DNA of 64,000 bases from Escherichia marmotae (GCF_002900365.1 NZ_CP025979.1:248001-312000), one strand, 5' to 3'. Counted from the stretch's first letter, positions 38,109 through 47,964 are shown. The notes: generated by a model from the letters alone, not told the origin. Numbers and translations: made by a program.

Positions 38109-39901
38109 TATTTTTTTTCGTATTGTTCTTCTCCGGTTCTGCGCCATTCCTTAAACCCCAGTCGCCAAAGGATTTGCTGTTCTGGCGTTAAAGGGATGAA
38201 AGACGTTTCCCAGCTTTCCTTTTCAATTAGTGGCAGATCGGTAAATAATGTTTGCTGTGATGCCTGAAATTTCGCGATTTCACTGAATCTGGATATGTCA
38301 GTATGACTGATTAACTCTGTAATTCCTGGTGTGATATCAGTGACGGCAGGAACTGGAAGCACCGGTAAATCAAATACGGGTATTGCATTCTTTTTCTTAT
38401 TTATTACCCACGGTGGAACGGCAAACAGCTCCGGCAACATATCCGCAGTGGCATATTCACATTCATCAGTCACAGGTTGCGGACGACATTCAGATAATAT
38501 GCCTGCCGCTTTAGCATTAACCCAGGGAATAACGTCACATACCAACTCTGGCGTGGCGGTAATCAGTTTGACAAGTGCGTTACGCCACTGTGCATCTTCA
38601 TGTATTGCCAGTAAAGTTGCATAAGCGGCAATAGCCGCAGCGGGATGTTTTTGGCAGGCTTTGCTTAAGTATTCCAGGTGCTTTTTCTTGCCAATTACAC
38701 CAAGGATCAGAATTTGAATCGCATCCGGGTGATTCGTTTTCCATAACCATTTGACAAGATTTTCAGCGTTGGCATGTATGTGAGTGAAAAGGTCTGTGTA
38801 TTTTACGGGATACTCGACAGGTAGCTTGAGAAGAATTCGGCTTACACCGTGCACTCCATTATTTGCCAGTAACGTAGCCAGATAATTGCGGAAATCATTA
38901 TACAGTGGAGGGAAACCATATTTTTCCAGCGTAGCCAGGGCAACGTCATCGCTTGCTATCATACTTAACCAGGTCATTGCCGGAACGTTTTGATCTACAT
39001 AACGTAGCGCCATAGCATTGGCGATATCCGGTCGTTCAGGGATCAGTAGCGCCGCAAAAGGTTGCCGTGCTGGGGAGAGTGAGGGAATGGCGGTAAGTAC
39101 TTTATCTACACAGCGTTGCCACTCATCTTCTGAAGCGAGTGAAAGATAATGGCATAGACGCTGATGCCAACTCGGTAGCGATTCTGCTTCGAGATCAGGA
39201 GGAATTATGGTCGTGACGTCGGTTTTTACTGGTTTATATTTTAGTTGAAGAGCACGAAGAGCGATTTCAACGGTAGTTTCCAGTCCACAGCGAATGACTA
39301 AGTCATCGACCAGTTCATCTGCAGAGTAAGAGTTCCAGAAACTCCAGAGCAATGCAGCATCAGATTGCACACTCCCTGTTTGTTGATTATCCAGAATTCG
39401 CCTTTGTAACTCGGCAAACGCTAGCTGCCAGTTTTCAGGATAAGAGCGGTAATTGTTGTCGGGGTCATATGCCCTGGTGTTATCTGCGATGCGCTTCCAT
39501 ATTTCACCATCTTTATACAGGTAACCGATTTCTCTCGGCCTGCGGCGATGAGGAAAAGCAAATCGATTAATATCGTCAGTTACCGGAATCGTCGCATCAT
39601 CAGCAAGCCAGGGGCATTTATTCTTATTTACAGGAGGAGTTTCAACTTCAGGAGTGACTCTGGCTTTGGTGGCTGGCGGGAGATTCACATTTGCCGAAGC
39701 GTCTTCCACATAGCCTTTTTTCGTTTTCTCCGCAATCAGCTTCAGCTCCGCTTTTTCCGCTGCTGCAGCGTCCGCAAAGTTTTTTATCTGGCTTTGTCCG
39801 TTGGTGCCAACTTTGCCCCAACTGATATGCAGCTCGTTGCCATGCGGCTCCACCATCCAGAATTTATGTGATTTTTCGTCCTGATAGATAAACTGTCTCA
39901 T
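38108..39901 (-). CDS. molR: MolR N-terminal portion (WGR plus helical region), frame ends at A8 run
   Basis: 597 residues. WGR domain at 1-68 (FIYQDEKSHKFWMVEPHGNEL, ISWGKVGTNGQ), a linker, then WLADDATIPVTDDINRFAFPHRR and long helical repeats shared with YehI. The frame ends EEQYEKK-stop in an A8 run (38111-38118). One extra A, or a -1 ribosomal shift on A-AAA-AAA, would continue directly into the downstream DUF4132 frame and give a protein of about 1267 residues, the expected MolR size. Either a frameshift mutation or a programmed slip. Confidence 0.85.
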   Translation of the reverse strand: MRQFIYQDEKSHKFWMVEPHGNELHISWGKVGTNGQSQIKNFADAAAAEKAELKLIAEKTKKGYVEDASANVNLPPATKARVTPEVETPPVNKNKCPWLADDATIPVTDDINRFAFPHRRRPREIGYLYKDGEIWKRIADNTRAYDPDNNYRSYPENWQLAFAELQRRILDNQQTGSVQSDAALLWSFWNSYSADELVDDLVIRCGLETTVEIALRALQLKYKPVKTDVTTIIPPDLEAESLPSWHQRLCHYLSLASEDEWQRCVDKVLTAIPSLSPARQPFAALLIPERPDIANAMALRYVDQNVPAMTWLSMIASDDVALATLEKYGFPPLYNDFRNYLATLLANNGVHGVSRILLKLPVEYPVKYTDLFTHIHANAENLVKWLWKTNHPDAIQILILGVIGKKKHLEYLSKACQKHPAAAIAAYATLLAIHEDAQWRNALVKLITATPELVCDVIPWVNAKAAGILSECRPQPVTDECEYATADMLPELFAVPPWVINKKKNAIPVFDLPVLPVPAVTDITPGITELISHTDISRFSEIAKFQASQQTLFTDLPLIEKESWETSFIPLTPEQQILWRLGFKEWRRTGEEQYEKK

Positions 39902-40008
39902 TCTGCATCCCTGTATTTTTATCCAGTCGAATACAGATGCTAACAGTATTTATGCAGGTTAGAGAGAGACGAAATCGCAAGAAAACAACTTTAGGAATTT
40001 ATAAAGAA

Positions 40009-40032
40009 AAGGCGCTGTCGATGCAGCGCCTT
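40009..40032 (-). terminator. metG terminator
   Basis: AAGGCGCTG (40009-40017) pairs with CAGCGCCTT (40024-40032) over a 6-nt loop. On the minus strand the stem is followed by TTTTCTTTAT, 10 bp after the metG stop: a clear intrinsic terminator. Confidence 0.9.
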
Positions 40033-40041
40033 GAAGGGGAA

Positions 40042-42075
40042 TTATTTCACCTGATGACCCGGTTTAGCACCGGCATCCGGGCTTAACAGGAAGATATCTT
40101 TCCCGCCAGGACCGGCAGCCATCACCATGCCTTCGGAGATACCGAAGCGCATCTTACGCGGCGCCAGGTTAGCCACCATAATGGTGTGACGACCAATCAA
40201 CGCTTGTGGGTCTGGATAAGCAGAACGAATGCCGGAGAAGACATTGCGTTTTTCACCGCCGAGATCCAGCGTCAGACGCAGCAGCTTGTCAGAACCTTCA
40301 ACAAACTCTGCGTTTTCGATCAGCGCCACGCGCAGGTCAACTTTGGCGAAGTCATCAAAGGTGATGGTTTCCTGAATCGGATCGTCTGCCAGCGGGCCAG
40401 TAACTGGCGCGGCGGTGGCTTTCACTTCTTCTTTGGATGCTTCCACCAGTGCTTCAACCTGCTTCATGTCGATGCGGTTATACAGTGCTTTGAACGGATT
40501 CACTTTATGTGCCAGCAGCGGTTGCTGGATACCATCCCAGGTCAGTTCCGTATTCAGGAACGCTTCCGCACGTTCAGTCAGTTTCGGCAGAACCGGCTTC
40601 AGATACGTCATCAGCACACGGAACAGGTTAATACCCATCGAGCAAATCGCCTGCAGGTCAGCATCGCGGCCTTCCTGTTTCGCCACCACCCACGGAGCCT
40701 GCTCGTCAACATAGCGGTTAGCCAGGTCAGCCAGCGCCATGATTTCGCGCACAGCTTTACCAAATTCGCGGCTTTCCCACGCTTCGCCAATAACTTCAGC
40801 GGCATCGGTAAAGGTTTTGTACAGCTCAGGGTCAGCCAGCTCGCTTGCCAACACACCGTCAAAACGCTTGTTAATGAAGCCCGCGTTACGGGAGGCCAGG
40901 TTAACCACTTTGTTAACGATATCGGCATTCACACGCTGAACAAAATCTTCCAGGTTCAGGTCGATATCATCGATGCGTGAAGAGAGCTTCGCGGTGTAGT
41001 AGTAGCGCAGGCTGTCAGCGTCAAAGTGATTCAGCCAGGTGCTGGCTTTAATGAACGTGCCGCGAGACTTCGACATTTTCGCGCCGTTCACCGTCACATA
41101 GCCGTGAACAAACAGGTTGGTCGGCTTGCGGAAGTTGCTGCCTTCCAGCATGGCTGGCCAGAACAGGCTGTGGAAGTAAACGATATCTTTACCGATGAAG
41201 TGGTACAGCTCGGCGGTGGAATCTTTCTTCCAGTATTCATCGAAGCTGGTGGTATCGCCGCGCTTGTCGCACAGATTCTTGAAGGAACCCATGTAGCCAA
41301 TCGGCGCATCCAGCCAGACATAGAAGTATTTACCCGGCGCGTTCGGAATTTCAAAACCGAAGTAAGGCGCGTCGCGGGAGATATCCCACTGTTGCAGACC
41401 GGATTCAAACCACTCCTGCATTTTGTTTGCCACCTGTTCCTGCAACGCGCCGCTGCGGGTCCATGCCTGCAACATTTCGCTGAAAGAGGGCAGATCAAAG
41501 AAGAAGTGTTCGGAATCACGCATTACCGGCGTAGCGCCAGAAACCACCGATTTCGGTTCAATCAGTTCAGTCGGGCTGTAAGTCGCACCGCATACTTCAC
41601 AGTTATCGCCGTATTGATCTGGCGCTTTACATTTCGGGCAGGTGCCTTTCACAAAACGATCCGGCAGGAACATGCCTTTTTCCGGGTCGTACAACTGAGA
41701 GATAGTGCGGTTTTTAATAAAACCGTTCTCTTTCAGGCGAGTGTAAATAAGCTCCGACAACTGGCGGTTCTCTTCGCTGTGCGTTGAGTGATAGTTGTCA
41801 TAGCTGATATTAAAGCCTGCGAAATCAGTCTGATGCTCCTGACTCATTTCGCCAATCATCTGCTCCGGGGAGATACCGAGTTGCTGAGCTTTCAGCATGA
41901 TCGGCGTACCGTGCGCATCGTCGGCACAGATGAAGTTGACTTCGTGGCCGCGCATTCGCTGGTAACGGACCCAGACATCAGCCTGGATGTGCTCCAGCAT
42001 ATGGCCGAGGTGGATTGAGCCGTTAGCGTACGGCAGTGCGCACGTCACCAGAATTTTCTTCGCGACTTGAGTCAT
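40042..42075 (-). CDS. metG: Methionyl-tRNA synthetase
   Basis: 677 residues. Charges tRNA-Met in the cytosol as a homodimer. Class I Rossmann core with the HIGH-like motif (SIHLGHM), KMSKS (AKMSKSRGT), and a zinc-binding knuckle (CPKC ... CEVCG near residues 146-161). The C-terminal EMAP-II/Trbp111-like dimerisation domain reads [20 protein letters not shown]. Start at MTQVAKKIL; three codons further upstream another ATG exists but the known N-terminus begins here. Divergent from mrp. Confidence 0.98.
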   Translation of the reverse strand: MTQVAKKILVTCALPYANGSIHLGHMLEHIQADVWVRYQRMRGHEVNFICADDAHGTPIMLKAQQLGISPEQMIGEMSQEHQTDFAGFNISYDNYHSTHSEENRQLSELIYTRLKENGFIKNRTISQLYDPEKGMFLPDRFVKGTCPKCKAPDQYGDNCEVCGATYSPTELIEPKSVVSGATPVMRDSEHFFFDLPSFSEMLQAWTRSGALQEQVANKMQEWFESGLQQWDISRDAPYFGFEIPNAPGKYFYVWLDAPIGYMGSFKNLCDKRGDTTSFDEYWKKDSTAELYHFIGKDIVYFHSLFWPAMLEGSNFRKPTNLFVHGYVTVNGAKMSKSRGTFIKASTWLNHFDADSLRYYYTAKLSSRIDDIDLNLEDFVQRVNADIVNKVVNLASRNAGFINKRFDGVLASELADPELYKTFTDAAEVIGEAWESREFGKAVREIMALADLANRYVDEQAPWVVAKQEGRDADLQAICSMGINLFRVLMTYLKPVLPKLTERAEAFLNTELTWDGIQQPLLAHKVNPFKALYNRIDMKQVEALVEASKEEVKATAAPVTGPLADDPIQETITFDDFAKVDLRVALIENAEFVEGSDKLLRLTLDLGGEKRNVFSGIRSAYPDPQALIGRHTIMVANLAPRKMRFGISEGMVMAAGPGGKDIFLLSPDAGAKPGHQVK

Positions 42076-42207
42076 AGTAGGCATTACTTCTTAGTAGTGA
42101 AAAGGGGTTAGATAGTACCAAATGGGAAAATGTTAAGTAAGTACTTATCTATTTTCTTCAGGTAAACTATTTAGCTGATGGTTTATCTATATAAATAAGG
42201 AGTCGGG

Positions 42208-43317
42208 ATGAACGAACAATCCCAGGCCAAATCACCAGAAGCCTTGCGCGCAATGGTCGCCGGGACACTGGCTAATTTTCAGCACCCAACCCTGAAGCAT
42301 AACCTCACCACGCTGAAAGCATTGCATCATGTCGCCTGGATGGACGACACGCTGCATGTGGAACTGGTTATGCCGTTCGTCTGGCATAGCGCGTTCGAAG
42401 AGTTAAAAGAGCAATGTAGCGCCGAATTGCTGCGTATCACCGGGGCAAAAGCTATCGACTGGAAACTGTCGCATAGCATTGCCACGCTGAAACGCGTTAA
42501 AAATCAGCCGGGAATTAACGGCGTGAAGAACATTATCGCGGTCAGTTCCGGCAAAGGCGGCGTGGGTAAATCCTCCACGGCGGTAAACCTGGCGCTGGCG
42601 CTGGCGGCGGAAGGAGCGAAAGTCGGCATTCTGGATGCCGACATTTATGGCCCGTCGATCCCAACCATGCTGGGGGCAGAAAATCAGCGTCCGACCTCGC
42701 CGGACGGCACTCACATGGCGCCGATTATGTCTCATGGTCTGGCAACCAACTCGATTGGTTATCTGGTCACTGACGACAACGCGATGGTGTGGCGCGGCCC
42801 GATGGCCAGCAAGGCGCTGATGCAAATGTTGCAAGAAACCTTATGGCCCGATCTGGACTATCTGGTGCTTGATATGCCGCCAGGCACCGGTGATATTCAA
42901 TTGACACTGGCGCAGAATATTCCAGTGACCGGTGCTGTAGTGGTCACCACGCCGCAAGACATCGCATTGATTGATGCGAAAAAAGGCATTGTGATGTTCG
43001 AGAAAGTTGAAGTGCCGGTACTGGGCATTGTCGAGAACATGAGCGTGCATATCTGCAGTAATTGTGGTCACCACGAGCCGATTTTTGGCACCGGTGGTGC
43101 AGAGAAACTGGCTGAGAAATATCACACGCAGTTGCTGGGTCAGATGCCGCTGCACATTAGCCTGCGTGAAGACCTCGACAAAGGCACACCGACCGTTATC
43201 AGCCGTCCGGAGAGCGAATTTACCGCTATCTATCGTCAACTGGCTGACCGCGTTGCTGCCCAGCTCCACTGGCAGGGAGAAGTTATTCCTGGCGAGATCT
43301 CCTTCCGCGCAGTCTAA
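42208..43317 (+). CDS. mrp: Mrp/ApbC iron-sulfur carrier ATPase
   Basis: 369 residues. An N-terminal MIP18/DUF59-like domain (about 10-90) is followed by a ParA/MinD-type ATPase with deviant Walker A GKGGVGKSS (115-123). A CSNC motif near residue 283 holds the bridging Fe-S cluster at the dimer interface. Mrp transfers Fe-S clusters to apoproteins. Good ribosome-binding site (AAGGAG) before the ATG. A terminator follows. Confidence 0.96.
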   Translation: MNEQSQAKSPEALRAMVAGTLANFQHPTLKHNLTTLKALHHVAWMDDTLHVELVMPFVWHSAFEELKEQCSAELLRITGAKAIDWKLSHSIATLKRVKNQPGINGVKNIIAVSSGKGGVGKSSTAVNLALALAAEGAKVGILDADIYGPSIPTMLGAENQRPTSPDGTHMAPIMSHGLATNSIGYLVTDDNAMVWRGPMASKALMQMLQETLWPDLDYLVLDMPPGTGDIQLTLAQNIPVTGAVVVTTPQDIALIDAKKGIVMFEKVEVPVLGIVENMSVHICSNCGHHEPIFGTGGAEKLAEKYHTQLLGQMPLHISLREDLDKGTPTVISRPESEFTAIYRQLADRVAAQLHWQGEVIPGEISFRAV

Positions 43318-43345
43318 CGCGTATTAACCTTTCTGGGTACACTTC

Positions 43346-43388
43346 ATACACCGCAGCAATGTTACATTGATGCGGTGTATTTATTTTT
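43346..43388 (+). terminator. mrp terminator
   Basis: A perfect 10-bp stem ATACACCGCA (43346-43355) and TGCGGTGTAT (43371-43380), with an inner 5-bp CAATG/CATTG stem after one mismatch, is followed by TTATTTTTG. It lies 28 bp after the mrp stop. Confidence 0.88.
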
Positions 43389-43580
43389 GCAGCTATAATG
43401 AACAGCTTTTTTAATGCTGCGAATATTCTGCGGATCTTCGTCCGAAACTGAACAAAGTAGATTGATCGTGCAGGCAATGCCCATTTACCATCCTTCGTGG
43501 CTGTGTAGTGGATGTACAGCTATAGTTTGTTATGCACTCAATCTATCCAGGCATAACCTTTACTACAGGGATAACGTTCA

Positions 43581-43862
43581 ATGAATAAGTATTGGCTGTC
43601 AGGAATTATTTTTCTCGCCTATGGATTGGCGTCTCCCGCGTTTTCATCAGATACCGCCACATTAACTATCAATGGCAGGATCAGCCCCCCGACATGCAGT
43701 ATGGATATTGTTAATAGCCAGCCCCAACAGCATTGCGGTCAGGTATTGCAAAGCGTTGATTCCCGCCATCGGATTTCTTCACCGGTAAAAGGCGTCACGA
43801 CAGAGCTGGTTGCTGCGGGTAATGGGAACAAACGGCAAATCGTTTTAAATCGCTACGATTAA
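43581..43862 (+). CDS. yehE: YehE, small exported protein (DUF2574)
   Basis: 93 residues with a signal peptide (MNKYWLSGIIFLAYGLASPAF, cleavage after FSS or near it). The mature part begins DTATLTINGRISPPTCSM, which resembles the start of pilin-like domains (one Cys at the first strand), then HCGQ. It precedes the yehDCBA fimbrial genes and may be a remnant pilin-type subunit. A long terminator hairpin follows, so it is likely transcribed alone. Function unknown. Confidence 0.9.
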   Translation: MNKYWLSGIIFLAYGLASPAFSSDTATLTINGRISPPTCSMDIVNSQPQQHCGQVLQSVDSRHRISSPVKGVTTELVAAGNGNKRQIVLNRYD

Positions 43863-43892
43863 ATCTGGCAATATCGGGGTTAAAGAGTTTAG

Positions 43893-43933
43893 AAAGCTGA
43901 AATCATTCATGTGAATGATTTCAGCTTTTTTAT
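43893..43933 (+). terminator. yehE terminator
   Basis: A 17-bp perfect stem (43893-43909 and 43912-43928, arms AAAGCTGAAATCATTCA and its inverse) followed by TTTTTATT, 30 bp after yehE. The remaining region to yehD (43934-44155) is very AT-rich; I see no gene in it, and it probably holds the yehD promoter, an H-NS-type target. Confidence 0.88.
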
Positions 43934-44155
43934 TGATATTAAAAATGACAGCTACAGTAATTCGTATTAATTAATAGATTTGATAAATATTTAATACCAT
44001 TAGCTATTTGTTGCGTTTATATTGCAATAGTTAATTTGCTTTAAATCAATAAAACAATGTGTTTACATTGCGGTAACTTTTGAAGCGTGAGAAATTTGTT
44101 CCCAAGAGATACAGACTCTTAACAACCAAAAATAAATTCTATTAAGGAACATGTT

Positions 44156-44698
44156 ATGAAACGTTCAATTATTGCTGCCGCTGTCTTTTCTTCTTTTTTC
44201 ATGAGTGCTGAGGTATTTGCTGCTGATGTTGATACCGGGACTTTAACCATTAAAGGGAATATTGCAGAGTCCCCATGTAAATTCGAAGCAGGTGGTGATT
44301 CAGTAAGTATTAATATGCCGACTGTACCAACTACTGTCTTTGATGGTAAATCTAAATATTCTACCTATGATGATGCGGTCGGTGTAACCAGTAGCATGTT
44401 AAAAATTAGCTGTCCGAAAGAGGTTGCTGGTGTAAAACTTTCGTTGATTACCAACGATAAAATAATTGGCAACGATAAAGCTATAGCCAGTAGTAACGAT
44501 ACCGTGGGCTACTATCTTTATTTAGGTGATAACAGCGATGTCCTGGATGTTTCTGCACCTTTTAATATTGAAAGTTATAAAACAGCGGATGGTCAATATG
44601 CGATCCCGTTTAAAGCGAAATATCTGAAACTGACAGAAAACTCAGTGCAATCAGGTGATGTAGTATCTTCTTTAGTTATGCGTGTAGCCCAGGATTAA
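44156..44698 (+). CDS. yehD: YehD, major fimbrial subunit-like protein
   Basis: 180 residues, signal peptide MKRSIIAAAVFSSFFMSAEVFA, then DVDTGTLTIKGNIAESPCKF. The paired cysteines (about residues 39 and 82) form the pilin disulfide, and the alternating C-terminal strand (SSLVMRVAQD) is used in donor-strand exchange. First gene of the yehDCBA chaperone-usher cluster. Strong GGAA ribosome-binding site. The cluster is AT-rich relative to its flanks, as usual for H-NS-silenced fimbriae. Confidence 0.93.
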   Translation: MKRSIIAAAVFSSFFMSAEVFAADVDTGTLTIKGNIAESPCKFEAGGDSVSINMPTVPTTVFDGKSKYSTYDDAVGVTSSMLKISCPKEVAGVKLSLITNDKIIGNDKAIASSNDTVGYYLYLGDNSDVLDVSAPFNIESYKTADGQYAIPFKAKYLKLTENSVQSGDVVSSLVMRVAQD

Positions 44699-44738
44699 TA
44701 ATTAAATAAATTTGCAAGTTTCTCCAGGTAATAGACAT

Positions 44739-44766
44739 GGCCGCTATCCCCATGGCGGCCTTTTAA
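44739..44766 (+). terminator. Hairpin between yehD and yehC (partial terminator)
   Basis: GGCCGC (44739-44744) pairs with GCGGCC (44755-44760), followed by TTTTAATTTA. Such a hairpin after the major subunit gene is common in fimbrial operons, where partial termination or mRNA protection keeps the pilin in excess over chaperone and usher. Confidence 0.75.
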
Positions 44767-44783
44767 TTTAAAGAGGAATTAAG

Positions 44784-45458
44784 ATGAAAGGATTATTACC
44801 CTTGCTCATCTCTTCGATGGTTTTTCCTGCACATGCCGGAGTTGTTATCTACGGGACACGTATTATTTACCCGGCAGAAAAAAAAGAAGTGATGGTACAG
44901 TTGATGAATCAGGGTGATCGCTCTTCGCTGCTTCAGGCGTGGATTGATGATGGTGATACTTCACTCCCACCAGAAAAAATCCAGGTTCCTTTTATGTTAA
45001 CGCCACCAGTGGCAAAAATAGGGGCAAATTCCGGGCAGCAAGTAAAAATTAAAATCATGCCGAATAAACTGCCCACTAATAAAGAGAGTATTTTTTATCT
45101 GAATATTCTGGATATTCCACCAAATAGTCCAGAACAAGAAGGCAAGAATGCACTGAAGTTTGCGATGCAAAACAGAATTAAATTGTTTTATCGACCGGCG
45201 GGTATCCCACCGGTAAACAAAGCAATATTTAAAAAATTGCTGGTGAATCGCAGTGGTAATCATTTGGTGATAAAAAATGACTCAGCGAATTGGGTAACGA
45301 TTTCTGATGTAAAAGCCAATAATGTCAAAGTTAATTATGAAACTATCATGATTGCACCATTAGAAAGTCAGAGTGTTAACGTAAAAAATAATAATGCAAA
45401 TAGCTGGCATCTGACCATTATTGATGATCATGGCAACTATATTAGTGACAAAATTTAA
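44784..45458 (+). CDS. yehC: YehC, periplasmic fimbrial chaperone
   Basis: 224 residues. Signal peptide to about residue 18 (HAGVVIYGTRIIYPA), then a PapD-type two-Ig fold. The family marks are the RIIYPAEKKEVMVQLMNQG strand, the FYLNILDIPP motif and NRIKLFYRPAGIP. It caps subunits by donor-strand complementation and hands them to the usher YehB. K-12 annotation uses a longer upstream start; the ATG here has a good GAGGAA ribosome-binding site and a clean signal peptide. Confidence 0.93.
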   Translation: MKGLLPLLISSMVFPAHAGVVIYGTRIIYPAEKKEVMVQLMNQGDRSSLLQAWIDDGDTSLPPEKIQVPFMLTPPVAKIGANSGQQVKIKIMPNKLPTNKESIFYLNILDIPPNSPEQEGKNALKFAMQNRIKLFYRPAGIPPVNKAIFKKLLVNRSGNHLVIKNDSANWVTISDVKANNVKVNYETIMIAPLESQSVNVKNNNANSWHLTIIDDHGNYISDKI

Positions 45459-45473
45459 TTGCAGGAGCTGCCT

Positions 45474-47954
45474 ATGTTGAGAATGACCCCACTTGCATCA
45501 GCAATCGTTGCGTTATTGCTCGGCATTGAAGCTTATGCGGCTGAAGAAACCTTTGATACCCATTTTATGATGGGGGGAATGAAAGACCAACAGGTTGCTC
45601 ATATTCGTCTGGATGATAATCAACCTTTGCCTGGCCAATATGAAATCGATATTTATGTTAATAAACAATGGCGCGGTAAGTATGAAATTAGCGTTAAAGA
45701 TAATCCGCAAGAAACGTGTTTATCGAGGGATATTATCAAACGGTTAGGTATTAATACCGATAACTTTGCCAGCGACAAGCAATGTTTAACATTAGAGCAA
45801 CTTGTTCAGGGGGGGAGTTATGCCTGGGATATCGGCGTTTTTCGTCTCGATTTCAGTGTTCCGCAAGCCTGGGTGGAAGAGCTGGAAAGTGGCTATGTTC
45901 CACCGGAAAACTGGGAACGGGGAATTAATGCGGTTTACACCTCTTATTATGTGAGTCAGTATTACAGCGACTATAAAGCGTCGGGAAATAGCAAAAGTAC
46001 CTATGTACGTTTTAACAGCGGGTTAAATTTTCTGGGGTGGCAACTGCATTCTGATGCCAGTTTTAGCAAAACAGATAACAATACAGGGGAGTGGAAAAGC
46101 AATACACTGTATCTGGAACGTGGATTTTCTCAAATTCTCGGCACGCTGCGTATTGGTGATATGTACACGTCAGCCGATATATTTGATTCCGTTCGCTTCA
46201 GCGGAGTTCGGTTATTTCGTGATATGCAGATGTTGCCAAACTCGAAGCAAAATTTTACCCCGCGGGTACAGGGGATTGCCCAGAGTAACGCGCTGGTAAC
46301 TATTGAACAGAACGGTTTTGTCGTTTATCAGAAAGAGGTTCCACCAGGCCCGTTTTCGATTAGTGATTTGCAGTTAGCGGGCGGAGGTGCGGATCTTGAT
46401 GTGAGTGTTAAGGAAGCCGATGGTTCAGTTACTACATATCTGGTGCCTTATGCGGCAGTACCTAATATGCTGCAACCCGGCGTGTCGAAATATGATTTTG
46501 CAGCGGGCCGTAGTCATATTGAAGGTGCGAGCAAGCAAAGTGATTTTGTCCAGGCAGGTTATCAGTATGGTTTTAATAACTTATTGACGCTGTATGGCGG
46601 CACGATGATTGCTAATAATTACTACGCGTTTACCCTGGGAACAGGTTGGAACACGCGCATTGGCGCAATTTCAGTCGACGCAACTAAATCGCACAGTAAG
46701 CAAGACAATGGTGATGTGTTTAACGGGCAAAGTTATCAAATTGCTTATAACAAATTTTTGAGCCAAACATCGACACGTTTTGGTCTGGCGGCCTGGCGTT
46801 ATTCGTCGCGTGATTACCGGACGTTTAACGATTATGTGTGGGCAAATAATAAAGATAATTATCGTCGTGATAAAAACGATGTCTATGACATTGCCGATTA
46901 TTACCAGAATGATTTTGGTCGCAAAAATAGCTTTTCCGCCAATATGAGTCAGTCAATGCCAGAAGGCTGGGGATCTGTGTCATTAAGTACTTTATGGCGG
47001 GATTACTGGGGGCGTAGCGGCAGCAGTAAAGATTATCAGTTGAGTTATTCCAATAATTTGCAACGGATAAGCTATACCCTCGCGGCAAGTCAGGCATATG
47101 ACGAGAATCATCATGAAGAGAAACGCTTTAATATTTTTATATCGATACCCTTTGACTGGGGAGATGACGTTACGACGCCTCGTCGGCAAATATATATGTC
47201 TAACTCAACGACGTTTGATGATCAGGGTTTTGCCTCAAATAATACGGGATTATCAGGAACAGTAGGGAGTCGAGATCAGTTCAATTATGGTGTCAACCTG
47301 AGTCATCAACATCAGGGAAATGAAACGACAGCAGGGGCGAATTTAACCTGGAACGCGCCTGTGGCGACAGTGAATGGCAGTTATAGTCAGTCGAGTAATT
47401 ATCGGCAGGCTGGAGCCAGTGTTTCAGGGGGCATTGTCGCCTGGTCGGGTGGCGTTAATCTGGCGAATCGTCTTTCTGAAACTTTTGCCGTGATGCATGC
47501 GCCGGGAATTAAAGATGCTTATGTGAATGGGCAAAAATATCGCACCACGAACCGTAATGGTGTCGTGATATACGACGGAATAACTCCTCATCGGGAAAAT
47601 CACCTGATGCTGGATGTATCGCAAAGTGACAGTGAAACAGAATTACGCGGTAACCGTAAAATTGCCGCCCCTTATCGCGGCGCGGTCGTTCTGGTCAATT
47701 TCGACACCGATCAACGCAAACCCTGGTTTATAAAAGCATTAAGAGTGGATGGGCAACCGTTAACATTTGGCTACGAAGTCAATGATACCCACGGCCATAA
47801 TATTGGCGTTGTCGGCCAGGGAAGTCAGCTTTTTATTCGCACCAATGAAATACCACCAGCGGTTAATGTGGCAATTGATAAGCAACAAGGGCTTTCATGC
47901 ACAATCACCTTCGGTAAAGAGATTGATGAAAGTAAAAAGTATATCTGTCGGTGA
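45474..47954 (+). CDS. yehB: YehB, outer-membrane fimbrial usher
   Basis: 826 residues. Signal peptide (MLRMTPLASAIVALLLGIEAYA), N-terminal periplasmic domain (FDTHFMMGGMKDQQVAHI), a 24-strand barrel with plug, and a C-terminal domain ending in a Cys pair (SCTITFG ... KYIC). The family segment LRDMQMLP-like FRDMQMLPNSKQNF and AQSNALVTIEQNG are visible. Start at MLRMTP is 15 bp after the yehC stop with GCAGGAG upstream. It secretes and assembles YehD fimbriae. Confidence 0.95.
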   Translation: MLRMTPLASAIVALLLGIEAYAAEETFDTHFMMGGMKDQQVAHIRLDDNQPLPGQYEIDIYVNKQWRGKYEISVKDNPQETCLSRDIIKRLGINTDNFASDKQCLTLEQLVQGGSYAWDIGVFRLDFSVPQAWVEELESGYVPPENWERGINAVYTSYYVSQYYSDYKASGNSKSTYVRFNSGLNFLGWQLHSDASFSKTDNNTGEWKSNTLYLERGFSQILGTLRIGDMYTSADIFDSVRFSGVRLFRDMQMLPNSKQNFTPRVQGIAQSNALVTIEQNGFVVYQKEVPPGPFSISDLQLAGGGADLDVSVKEADGSVTTYLVPYAAVPNMLQPGVSKYDFAAGRSHIEGASKQSDFVQAGYQYGFNNLLTLYGGTMIANNYYAFTLGTGWNTRIGAISVDATKSHSKQDNGDVFNGQSYQIAYNKFLSQTSTRFGLAAWRYSSRDYRTFNDYVWANNKDNYRRDKNDVYDIADYYQNDFGRKNSFSANMSQSMPEGWGSVSLSTLWRDYWGRSGSSKDYQLSYSNNLQRISYTLAASQAYDENHHEEKRFNIFISIPFDWGDDVTTPRRQIYMSNSTTFDDQGFASNNTGLSGTVGSRDQFNYGVNLSHQHQGNETTAGANLTWNAPVATVNGSYSQSSNYRQAGASVSGGIVAWSGGVNLANRLSETFAVMHAPGIKDAYVNGQKYRTTNRNGVVIYDGITPHRENHLMLDVSQSDSETELRGNRKIAAPYRGAVVLVNFDTDQRKPWFIKALRVDGQPLTFGYEVNDTHGHNIGVVGQGSQLFIRTNEIPPAVNVAIDKQQGLSCTITFGKEIDESKKYICR

Positions 47955-47964
47955 GAGGTGGAAT

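Noticed and set aside
40186..40980. 264-codon open frame opposite metG
   Set aside because: Shadow of metG on the opposite strand; no known domain or start signal.
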